Assembly: GCA_029287915.1 (NCBI GenBank)
Contig: JARFQE010000023.1
Span: 16,537-80,536, forward strand
From: Arenicellales bacterium
GTDB lineage: Bacteria; Pseudomonadota; Gammaproteobacteria; BMS3Bbin11
DNA length: 64,000 bases
Direction: 5' to 3'
Below are positions 43,311 through 52,042 of this stretch, in pieces; within the stretch, counting starts at the first letter, position 1; every line of letters begins with the position of its first letter. The notes beneath the pieces were generated by a model. It saw nothing but the letters and a program-made list of their open reading frames with translations. It was not told the origin of the DNA and searched no databases. The position numbers and the translations under genes are program-made.

Positions 43311-45047
43311 TCAATGTGTGTCTAAATTGAATATCTGGACTGCATCTTCTTCATTAGCCAGCAGCGATCGCTCCTGCTGGCGCTGCATCCAGTCCTGTAT
43401 CTTAGTCTCATCAATGGATTTAAAACGTAGCACTTCTGCTGCGAGATCTAATCCTCGAGGCACGCTGCGGTTGATGACAGGCCGAATCGCCGTACCATCG
43501 AACCGCGCCTTATCCTTATCCGTGTCCACAGCGGTAAAAAGCGGAAGATCAGGATAGCGATCTTGCATGACCTGAATCAGTGCATCCGCCGGTTCGTCGC
43601 CGTACATAGTAATTACAATGGCTTCTCGCTGTGCGTACTCGAGTGTTTCCATGAGGCGGACATCGCCCGGGTTACCGAGCGCCACGGGGTAACCGTCTGC
43701 GCCCGCGGCGAGAAAGCGGTCATAGTCCCCTTCGATCACATCGTAGGGGATATTATGTGCCTCAAGAGCATCCGCGACCGTGCGGCCTATATCATCCATG
43801 CCGCAGACAACTATGGGAGCTATGGTGGAACCTGGCTGTATTTCACCGCTCGGTACCGGGCTTGTTGTCCCATGTTTGATCTTACGAGCCAGATTGTTTC
43901 CGAAAGTCACAAGCATGGGGGTAAGAACGAGGCTGGCCGCGATAGCTGTGATGATAATGCCAACGATTTCTTCTCCGAGTTCCGTGCGAACCATCGGCAT
44001 AGCAACAATAACAAAAACGAACTCACTGCCCTGTGCTAGCAAAAAGCCGAGCTGCACAGAGCCGGGGGTCGACCAGCCGAATGCACGGGCCGCAGCAGCG
44101 ATAAAGACTGTTTTAATCACGATGAGTGCGACCAGAAAGACGAGGATCTCTATCCAGTGTGCTACCAGAATACTCCAGTCAAGCGACATGCCCACTGTGA
44201 TAAAGAAGAAGCCGAGTAGCAGGTTGCGAAAAGGCTTTGCTTCAGTCTGAATCACATGCCGGTAGGGCGATTCGGAGATCATCATGCCGCCCAGGAAAGC
44301 ACCAAGCGTGAGGGAAAGTCCAGCAACTCCAGTGGCGGTTGCTGTTGCAAGAACCACCAGTAGTGCCATTGCAGTGAAGACCTCTTCATTTCTTGTCAGT
44401 GACAGCAACCGAAACAGTGGCTTGATCGCGTAACGTCCGATAAGCACTGCCGCAAGGAACGCAACGGTGGCCTTAACCAGCGCCAATGAGATCGTGGCAG
44501 CAAGGCCGGATTCAGCAGCCGACGAGCCGCCGCTCTCGAGCGAGGCCGCAAGAATCAGCAGGAATATGGCACACACATCCTGGAAAATCAGTACTGCGAC
44601 GCCTGTCAGTCCGACCGGGCAGTTTTGTTGTCCTCGCTCCACCAGGGTATGGAAGACGACTGCCGTTGAAGATAGCGCAAGTGCACCTCCAAGAATCACT
44701 GCGTATTCTGGGCCAAGGCCAAAGACAAATAAAATACCCCCAAATGCTAGCCCGCAAAGGACAATCTGAAGGGGCCCCAGCCCGAAAATGTCACGACGTG
44801 CTTCCCAGATGCTTGAAAGTGTAAAGTGCAGCCCGATGTCGAACAGAAGGAAGACCACACCAAGTTCCGCAAGCAGGTGCGTGACTTCGTTCTCCTCAAT
44901 CACCCCAAAAGCATGAGGCCCGATAAGAATTCCTGCACATAGATACCCAACGATCGGGCTTAGACCTATCCTGCGCATAATCGTGATGGCCAGGATACCG
45001 ACAAGCAGCAAAGTAATGGCCGGCGTGAGGGCGTGAATATCGCTCAT
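43311..45047 (-). CDS. CPA2 (KefB-type) monovalent cation:proton antiporter with TrkA-N domain
   Basis: LSPIVGYLCAGILIGPHAFGVI, LGVVFLLFDIGLHF, C-terminal IVVCGMDDIGRTVADALEAHNIPYDVIEGD. Confidence 0.93.
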   Translation of the reverse strand: MSDIHALTPAITLLLVGILAITIMRRIGLSPIVGYLCAGILIGPHAFGVIEENEVTHLLAELGVVFLLFDIGLHFTLSSIWEARRDIFGLGPLQIVLCGLAFGGILFVFGLGPEYAVILGGALALSSTAVVFHTLVERGQQNCPVGLTGVAVLIFQDVCAIFLLILAASLESGGSSAAESGLAATISLALVKATVAFLAAVLIGRYAIKPLFRLLSLTRNEEVFTAMALLVVLATATATGVAGLSLTLGAFLGGMMISESPYRHVIQTEAKPFRNLLLGFFFITVGMSLDWSILVAHWIEILVFLVALIVIKTVFIAAAARAFGWSTPGSVQLGFLLAQGSEFVFVIVAMPMVRTELGEEIVGIIITAIAASLVLTPMLVTFGNNLARKIKHGTTSPVPSGEIQPGSTIAPIVVCGMDDIGRTVADALEAHNIPYDVIEGDYDRFLAAGADGYPVALGNPGDVRLMETLEYAQREAIVITMYGDEPADALIQVMQDRYPDLPLFTAVDTDKDKARFDGTAIRPVINRSVPRGLDLAAEVLRFKSIDETKIQDWMQRQQERSLLANEEDAVQIFNLDTH

Positions 45048-45516
45048 TGGCTTCCCTGTTGCGCATTTCTTTTAAATTCATGTATTGTATGCATATTCAT
45101 AATGACCTTTATTTACAGGGGAATAAAGATAGCTTTAAACATAGACAATAGCATTTAGTAAAAATATATCTTAAAAAGCGTATAGATCTGATGAATTCGG
45201 TTGCAATGAAAATCAGTTGGTCATTTATCCATTTCCATGCTCCATCACGATGCGTGCAAAAGAAATAGTAAGCAACAGTTGTAAAAAGAATATTTAGAAT
45301 ATTATAAGTATCGACTCTATACTGCTCTATATGGCGGACTGCGGGCATACAGTTGGAATATTAGAACACGTCTATACATCGACAAAACAACTGCTTGGCC
45401 CACATCTGATAGAACTATATAGTTGTGATAAGAACTGCGTCCATTAGCTATCTTAAACGGTGGCTAAGCAAGAAGTTCGTCAGCGCTATTTTACAGCAAT
45501 GGCGAGGGAGGTTATT

Positions 45517-47742
45517 TTGAACGACCGAGGTGTTATCATTATCATTGATGATGATGTAAGCAGTGTCAACGTTCTACAAGAGCTCCTTATTAACGATGGA
45601 TACGATGTCGAGTGGAAAGCCAGCGGCATGCAGGCACTTGAGTTCATCGCGGTAAATGAACCTAATCTTGTAATGTTGAGTGACCACCTGTCGGATACAG
45701 ATCCGTTCAAACTTCTCGACAGATTAAAGGAAATCAAACAGGCGCGAGATATACCGGTGATCCTGATGGCCACTGGTGACGACGCCGAGACCCGGCTAAA
45801 AGTACTCCAGTCAGGCGATGACCTGATCGTCAAGCCGTTCGACACGCGCGAAGTCCTGGCAAGGATTGAGCGACAGGTCACCGTCTCTAAAGTGCGCATG
45901 GCCCTGCGTGAATCCGAGGCGAAGTTCAGGTCAGTTATGGAGTCGGCGATTGACGCCATCATCTCCAGCGATGCTGAGGGTAATATTCGTTCGTGGAACA
46001 GTGCGGCAATGGCGCTGTTTGGATTCACCGAGGCTGAGGTTATAGGACATCCTATTGATATGATCATTCCTGACCGCTACAAAGAAAGTCATCGGCAGGG
46101 AATAAAAAGGGTGAGTTCAGGAGGTCCCAGCCATGTTATCGGTAAGACTGCCGAGCTCGCCGCTATCCGCAAGGATGGATCAGAGTTTCCTGTCGAGCTG
46201 TCGCTTGCTACGTGGTTCCTCGATGACGAACGTTACTACACCGGCATCATCCGTGATATCAGCGAGAGAAAACAAGCCGAACAGAAGTTCAGGTCAGTCA
46301 CCGAATCCGCAATCGACGCGATCATCTCGGCTGACAACATAGGTAATATCATCAGCTGGAACAAGGCGGCTACACGCATCCTGGGCTATTCCGAAGAAGA
46401 GTCGGTTGGCCAGCGTCTTGAGATGATTATACCGGAGCGCTTTCACGAGGCACATCGCAATGGCATGGCAAGATTTACTGCCACAGGAGAAGGCCACGTC
46501 ATTGGTACCACAGTAGAACTGTTCGCACGCAAGAAAAACGGTGATGAGGTGCCTATAGAGCTCTCGCTGTCCACCTGGACAGTCCGTGATGAACGCTATT
46601 ACACCGGTATCATCCGTGACATCGGTGAACGCAAACGGGCAGAACAAGCCCTTATCCTGAGCGAGCAGACTCTACGTGACAGGACCGAGGAATTACAGAA
46701 GAAAAACAGGGTGCTGAAAAAAACATTAAAGCGGCTAAACGATATGCAAAACCAGTTAATCATCCAGGAAAAAATGGCCTCGTTGGGTAAGCTTAGTGCC
46801 GGCATGGCACATGAGTTGAATAATCCTGCAGCAGCTGCACAGCGTGGTGCTGCACAACTGCAGGCGACATTTGCTAAATGGCAAAGCATCCTGCTGAAAA
46901 TGGGACTTCTGAACCTTGACAAGACACGTGTCGCGAAGATGATAGAACTCGATAGTAAAATTAAGGAACGCGCGCGGAAGCCTGCAGAATTGAACGCCCT
47001 GATGCGCAGTGATCAGGAAGAAGCCATCGAGGAATGGCTGCAGGAGCGAGATATCGATACTGCAGGAGAACTGGCACCTGCGCTTGTCAACCTCGGATAT
47101 GATCAAATAGAGCTGGAGGAACTGACAAAGGTTTTCAATGCAGAGCAGTTTGCCATGGTTATTGAATGCTTGAGTTTCAAACATGAGATCTACAGTCTTG
47201 TGTCCGAAATCGGCCTTGGAACCAATCGTATCGTTGAAATAGTTAAAGCACTAAAAACCTATACCTACATGGACCAGGCGCCGGTTCAGTCAGTAGATGT
47301 ACGAAAAGAACTGGATAACACTTTGATCATTCTTCACAACAAACTGAAGAGAGGTGTCACTGTTGTCAGGGAATATGCCAGTGATCTGCCGGTCATTGAG
47401 GCGTACGCAAGCGAATTGAACCAGGTGTGGACAAATATCATCGACAACGCTATCGACGCCATGGATGGCGAGGGAAAACTGTTCGTCCGCGCACGCCGCG
47501 AGGATCCCTGGCTAGTCGTTGAAATCGAGGATGACGGCCCCGGTATCCCCGAGGAAATACAGTCACAGATATTCGATCCTTTCTTCACCACCAAAGGACC
47601 GGGCGAAGGCACAGGATTGGGTTTGAATATCAGCCGCAACCTGGTGGTGCAGAAACATGGAGGGCAGATTTCGGTTTCATCAAAACCGGGCAGTACCTGC
47701 TTCTCTGTTCGTCTTCCTTTGGAGTTCAGTCCAGCTGAATGA
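45517..47742 (+). CDS. Hybrid sensor kinase: degenerate receiver + 2 PAS + HisKA-like + HATPase
   Basis: Receiver-like VIIIIDDD...VKPFD; two homologous PAS-PAC repeats; GMAHELNNPAAAA H-box; NIIDNAIDAM and GTGLGLNIS. TTG start with GGAGG 6 nt upstream preferred over 45460. Confidence 0.9.
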   Translation: MNDRGVIIIIDDDVSSVNVLQELLINDGYDVEWKASGMQALEFIAVNEPNLVMLSDHLSDTDPFKLLDRLKEIKQARDIPVILMATGDDAETRLKVLQSGDDLIVKPFDTREVLARIERQVTVSKVRMALRESEAKFRSVMESAIDAIISSDAEGNIRSWNSAAMALFGFTEAEVIGHPIDMIIPDRYKESHRQGIKRVSSGGPSHVIGKTAELAAIRKDGSEFPVELSLATWFLDDERYYTGIIRDISERKQAEQKFRSVTESAIDAIISADNIGNIISWNKAATRILGYSEEESVGQRLEMIIPERFHEAHRNGMARFTATGEGHVIGTTVELFARKKNGDEVPIELSLSTWTVRDERYYTGIIRDIGERKRAEQALILSEQTLRDRTEELQKKNRVLKKTLKRLNDMQNQLIIQEKMASLGKLSAGMAHELNNPAAAAQRGAAQLQATFAKWQSILLKMGLLNLDKTRVAKMIELDSKIKERARKPAELNALMRSDQEEAIEEWLQERDIDTAGELAPALVNLGYDQIELEELTKVFNAEQFAMVIECLSFKHEIYSLVSEIGLGTNRIVEIVKALKTYTYMDQAPVQSVDVRKELDNTLIILHNKLKRGVTVVREYASDLPVIEAYASELNQVWTNIIDNAIDAMDGEGKLFVRARREDPWLVVEIEDDGPGIPEEIQSQIFDPFFTTKGPGEGTGLGLNISRNLVVQKHGGQISVSSKPGSTCFSVRLPLEFSPAE

Positions 47743-47767
47743 TCTCTAACTTGCAGGGTATGAAATT

Positions 47768-49429
47768 ATGAGCAAACCTATCATTATGACAATCGACGAT
47801 GAGCCGCATGTGCTAAACGCAATTGCACGAGATTTGAAGGCACATTACCAGAAGGATTATCGAATCGTAAAGGCAAGCTCGGGCGTCGAGGCACTAGAGG
47901 CGGTACAGGAGTTCAAGCGACGGAATGTACCGGTAGCACTGTTGCTGGCGGACCAACGCATGCCTTCCATGAGTGGAACTGAGTTTCTGGAAGAAGCCCT
48001 CAAACTGTATCCGGAAGCTAAAAGAGCACTGCTCACGGCCTATGCCGATACCGCTGCTGCCATTGCCAGCATCAACGACATCGGTCTTGATTACTACCTC
48101 ATGAAACCGTGGGATCCCCCGGAGGAAAACCTCTATCCCGTGCTGGATGACCTGCTCAGTGACTGGCTGGCTAGTGTACCAGTACCCTACGATGGTATCC
48201 GGGTAGCCGGCACCCTGTGGTCGGCAAATTCACACAACGTCAAGGATTTTCTCGCCCGCAGTCAGATACCCTATCAATGGCTCGATATTGAACGAGATTC
48301 AGAAGCGAGAACGATGGTGGAGACTGCCTCCAAAGAACGACCGCAGTTGCCGATGCTATTCTTCCCCGATGGCAGCACGCTGGTAGATCCCGATCTACGC
48401 ACGCTTGCAGACAAGGTCGGTATGTCTACGCTGGCCAAGCAGCCTTATTACGATTTGATTATTGTTGGCGCCGGCCCAACGGGTTTGGCAGGTGCCGTTT
48501 ACGGCGCTTCCGAGGGACTGAAGACCATCGTGATAGAGAAAGGCGCTGCCGGTGGGCAGGCGGGTACCAGTGCACGGATTGAGAATTATCTCGGTTTCCC
48601 GCAGGGTGTAAGTGGTGCAGATTTGACGCGACGAGCGACAACGCAGGCACAACGCCTGGGAGCTGAAATCCTGACCGCCCAGGAAGTCACCAATGTAGAG
48701 GTCGAAGGCCCATACCGTGTTGTGACGCTGGATGATGGTGGTAAGTTGAGCTGCAAGGCGCTTATGATTGCAACCGGTGTCAGGGTTCGCGAGCTCAATG
48801 TGCCTGGTATTGAATCCTTGATCGGTGCCTCGGTGTACTATGGTGCGGCCACCTCAGAAGCAATAAACTACAAAGATGGCAAGGTGTTCGTGATTGGTAG
48901 CGGTAACTCAGCCGGACAGGGTGCGATGTTCCTGTCACGCTTTGCAAGCGAGGTCACCATAATGGTCAGAGGGGACTCGTTGCAAAAAAATATGTCACAA
49001 TACCTGATCGACCAGATAGATGGTGCGGAAAACATCTCAGTGATGATGAATAGCCAGGTGGCATCAATGGAAGGCTCCGACCATCTCGAGACCATCACGA
49101 TAAAGAACAACAAAAGCGGTGATGCCGAGACGGTGATGGCCGATGCTGTATTTATTTTTATTGGTGCTGTTCCACATACTGATTTCGTAAAGGATGTCGT
49201 CCAACTCGACAAGTCGGGATTTATCCTCACCGGACAGGACCTGATACATGAGGGGCGCCGGCCGAAGAACTGGAATCAAAAGCGTGACCCATTCCTGCTG
49301 GAGACCAGCGTGCCGGGAATCTTTGCAGCCGGCGACGTGCGACACGGAGTGGTCAGGCGGGTGGCATCAGCTGTGGGCCAGGGCTCTATCGCGATCAGCA
49401 TGGTGCACAAATATCTCGAGACTGTATGA
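47768..49429 (+). CDS. Fused response regulator / thioredoxin-reductase-like flavoprotein
   Basis: REC (LLADQRMPSMSG...MKPWD), Grx-like middle domain, FAD/NAD(P) motifs IIVGAGPTGLAGAVYGASEGL, VFVIGSGNSAGQGA, GIFAAGDVR. Confidence 0.92.
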   Translation: MSKPIIMTIDDEPHVLNAIARDLKAHYQKDYRIVKASSGVEALEAVQEFKRRNVPVALLLADQRMPSMSGTEFLEEALKLYPEAKRALLTAYADTAAAIASINDIGLDYYLMKPWDPPEENLYPVLDDLLSDWLASVPVPYDGIRVAGTLWSANSHNVKDFLARSQIPYQWLDIERDSEARTMVETASKERPQLPMLFFPDGSTLVDPDLRTLADKVGMSTLAKQPYYDLIIVGAGPTGLAGAVYGASEGLKTIVIEKGAAGGQAGTSARIENYLGFPQGVSGADLTRRATTQAQRLGAEILTAQEVTNVEVEGPYRVVTLDDGGKLSCKALMIATGVRVRELNVPGIESLIGASVYYGAATSEAINYKDGKVFVIGSGNSAGQGAMFLSRFASEVTIMVRGDSLQKNMSQYLIDQIDGAENISVMMNSQVASMEGSDHLETITIKNNKSGDAETVMADAVFIFIGAVPHTDFVKDVVQLDKSGFILTGQDLIHEGRRPKNWNQKRDPFLLETSVPGIFAAGDVRHGVVRRVASAVGQGSIAISMVHKYLETV

Positions 49430-49625
49430 AATAACGTCGCGTTAAAGTACCTCCCTGTTCTGATATGCCACTGCAACGGGTCCAGTCTGCGTAAGAGATC
49501 CTCACAACAGACTGGTCTGTAGTTGTTGTATCCAGTATTTGTAACTGCACCCTGTGTTCTCTAGACAGCTGTCAGATATTAGTCAAAGGAGAGGAAATTC
49601 TATTAATTTAAGTGCAGATTTTTAC

Positions 49626-50705
49626 TTATGGATCATCCTGTTTAAGGTTGTCCTGTTGTCTCGCTGTCGGCTCACAGAACTGACCCAGTTCTCTCAACAC
49701 AGCCGTCGCATAACTGCCTGGTGGTAGAGAGAACCTGAGCTGCAACTGATCTCGCTCAAACCATTCCCAGGATAAATCTGCCACCGATACTCGCATGGCA
49801 CGACGTGCCATTTTCATCCGTGCTTTTTCCAGCCCTTCTTTCCAGTCATCCCAATCACTGAGAGCAGCGCTCTCTATTTCTGCTGCGTTAGCAGTGACCA
49901 TGGCATCTCCCCTGCCCCAAAGTGGTGCAGTAGGGCTGATATCAAATGTCTTCACTCGGTTTATTATCTCATCATCAATGACTTCGGCACTGAAGCAGGA
50001 TCGTGAGCCACTTAGCATCATACTGTCGCCAACTATGGCCCTGTTCCAGTTTTGTCTTCGAATTCTCTCTGCAAGGACTAAATTAAAGAGCCACGAGCGT
50101 GCCGCCGAGAAATAGATGTTTCTGCTAAAACGGTCATTGACTCGCTTACCCATTAATAACATCTGATTTGCATTAAACAGATTATTGGCATTGTGGCCAA
50201 ATCGTTGTGCGGTGAAATAATTTGGTGCTCCCTTTGCCTTTATCAGCAGCAATCTTTGCTCTGTGCTATCTCTATTGCCAGTAAATCTACGAATCCGTAA
50301 ACAAAAATTATTACGACTAAGCGCTCCTCGCTTGAGCTTCCTCTGATGCCTGTTTATCGAAAGGAACTCGAGAGATGGATCAGCCAGTTGCTGCCAGTCG
50401 GGATCCTTTTTAGCTGGCAGATGAACGCTGAAAAACTGCGTCGTAACGGCATTCTTGTCTTTCAGACCCGCATAACTGACTGATTTTCTGGCTATCTCAG
50501 CGTGACATGCAAGAAGGCGTGCAATATCCTCCGTGTTTCTTCCCTTTTTTCTAATCTGCAGGAATACATGCTCACCTTCCCCTGTGGGTGAGAAACCCAA
50601 CTGTTCATCGACAATAAAATCTTCCGCTATGGTTCGTATGTCGCCGCTTATGGCTAAAACAGGATAGGCGTGAGGCAAATCATCGAGTTGATAAGTATGA
50701 TTCAT
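49626..50705 (-). CDS. truD: tRNA pseudouridine synthase D
   Basis: FIVDEQLGFSPTGEGEHVFLQIRKKGRNTEDIAR, YAGLKDKNAVTTQFFSVHLP; start trimmed to MNHTYQ. Confidence 0.95.
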   Translation of the reverse strand: MNHTYQLDDLPHAYPVLAISGDIRTIAEDFIVDEQLGFSPTGEGEHVFLQIRKKGRNTEDIARLLACHAEIARKSVSYAGLKDKNAVTTQFFSVHLPAKKDPDWQQLADPSLEFLSINRHQRKLKRGALSRNNFCLRIRRFTGNRDSTEQRLLLIKAKGAPNYFTAQRFGHNANNLFNANQMLLMGKRVNDRFSRNIYFSAARSWLFNLVLAERIRRQNWNRAIVGDSMMLSGSRSCFSAEVIDDEIINRVKTFDISPTAPLWGRGDAMVTANAAEIESAALSDWDDWKEGLEKARMKMARRAMRVSVADLSWEWFERDQLQLRFSLPPGSYATAVLRELGQFCEPTARQQDNLKQDDP

Positions 50706-50736
50706 ATGATGTTGCAGGATATTCAGGCACAAAAAA

Positions 50737-50758
50737 GCCGCTGTATGCTTACAGCGGC
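50737..50758 (-). terminator. Intrinsic terminator after iscU
   Basis: GCCGCTGTA-TGCT-TACAGCGGC, 9-bp stem, A-run at 50731-50736 giving a minus-strand U-tract. Confidence 0.88.
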
Positions 50759-50783
50759 CAGATTTGTTACAGGTTTCAGATAA

Positions 50784-51182
50784 TCAGGCAGCTTCGTTAT
50801 TTTTAGAAGACTTATCCTTCAAATCTGCAATAGCGGCCGTAATTGCATCTTCTGCCAGCACTGAGCAATGGATTTTAACCGGAGGTAGTGCCAGTTCTTC
50901 AGCAATGGCAGTATTCTTGATCTGACTCGCTTCATCGAGGGTCTTACCTTTCATCCATTCTGTAACCAATGAGCTTGATGCAATGGCTGAGCCGCATCCA
51001 TAGGTCTTGAATTTGGCGTCTTCAATGACACCATTATCATCAACCTGTATCTGCAGACGCATGACATCACCACAGGCAGGAGCACCAACCATTCCAGTAC
51101 CTACGTTTGGAGCGTCCTTATCAAGCGTTCCCACATTTCTCGGGTGCTCATAATGTTCCAGAACTTTTTCACTGTAGGCCAT
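50784..51182 (-). CDS. iscU: Fe-S cluster scaffold protein IscU
   Basis: MAYSEKVLEHYEHPRNVGTLDKDAPNVGTGMVGAPACGDVMRLQIQVD, YGCGSAIASSSLVTEWMKGK, VKIHCSVLAEDAI. Confidence 0.97.
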   Translation of the reverse strand: MAYSEKVLEHYEHPRNVGTLDKDAPNVGTGMVGAPACGDVMRLQIQVDDNGVIEDAKFKTYGCGSAIASSSLVTEWMKGKTLDEASQIKNTAIAEELALPPVKIHCSVLAEDAITAAIADLKDKSSKNNEAA

Positions 51183-51260
51183 AATTCTCTCCGTTTTCTC
51201 TATTATACATACAATCGTTTATAAGATTTTGCTTATTATAACAAGAAATATAAATATTTC

Positions 51261-51749
51261 TCAGCTCGCTTCTCTTAAATCAGCATAATCACCCGGAATT
51301 CCGGAATGCCACAAACGCGCTGGCACGTCGCTGATAGAATCACCATCATGCGCCCGCTCGATGCATTCCTTGAGTGTTATGTTATTCAGAAACTGATAGA
51401 TGCTGCGACTCAGAGAACTCCACATAATCTGACTCAGATAGCGAACATTATCTCCATAATATGGGATCACAGTTTCACGCATCGTATAAGTGCGATCATC
51501 TACTGAAGTAACGATATCAGCCATAGAGATTTTCTCAGCAGGTTTCGCCAGTCGGTAACCACCGCCCGGCCCGCGTACTCCTTCAATGAGGTCACTTTCT
51601 CTTAAATTTGCGAACAACTGCTCCACATAAGATACAGAAATATCCTGGTCTGAAGCGATTTGAGCCGCCGTCATTGCTCGCCCTTTACCATGAATGGCAA
51701 GGAACATCATACCTGAAATTGCAATCTGACCTTTCGATGATAATCTCAT
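51261..51749 (-). CDS. iscR: IscR-like Rrf2-family regulator lacking the canonical Fe-S ligands
   Basis: MRLSSKGQIAISGMMFLAIHGKG, DISVSYVEQLFANLRESDLIEGVRGPGGGYRLAKPAEKISMADIVTSVDD; start trimmed to MRLSSK. Confidence 0.88.
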   Translation of the reverse strand: MRLSSKGQIAISGMMFLAIHGKGRAMTAAQIASDQDISVSYVEQLFANLRESDLIEGVRGPGGGYRLAKPAEKISMADIVTSVDDRTYTMRETVIPYYGDNVRYLSQIMWSSLSRSIYQFLNNITLKECIERAHDGDSISDVPARLWHSGIPGDYADLREAS

Positions 51750-51778
51750 TTTAATCTCCTGAATGCCCACATGGGCCT

Positions 51779-51803
51779 ATTCCTGACTATTTCGGTAGGT
51801 TAT
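51779..51803. promoter_or_regulatory. Type-1-like IscR box upstream of iscR
   Basis: ATTCCTGACTATTTCGGTAGGTTAT, 21/25 by eye to the recalled consensus ATASYYGACTRWWWYAGTCRRSTAT. Confidence 0.65.
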
Positions 51804-52042
51804 TTTATTAGATCCTGCTATTGCTGTCAATTAGACCTTATATGTACGGTATTCATTTGACACCGAAAATCTGTCAAATGGAGGAGATATTGCTTAATTA
51901 TTCATGTGAAACCTGCAGGTAAGTTCAAGGCGAATGTTGAGATTGCACAAGATTGATGATACTGACAATTCGCTGAGGACTAGTGAATAACCCTACGAGA
52001 TCTAGCTTGAAAAAATAACAAACTGACTATAGTTTCTGCATC

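Noticed and set aside
47768-49429. Canonical thioredoxin reductase (trxB)
   Set aside because: N-terminal REC domain and missing CATC active site rule out an ordinary TrxB call.
49507-49520. ACAGAC-TG-GTCTGT dyad downstream of the flavoprotein gene as a terminator
   Set aside because: Short stem with 2-nt centre and no T-tract; could be a protein site but there is no supporting context.
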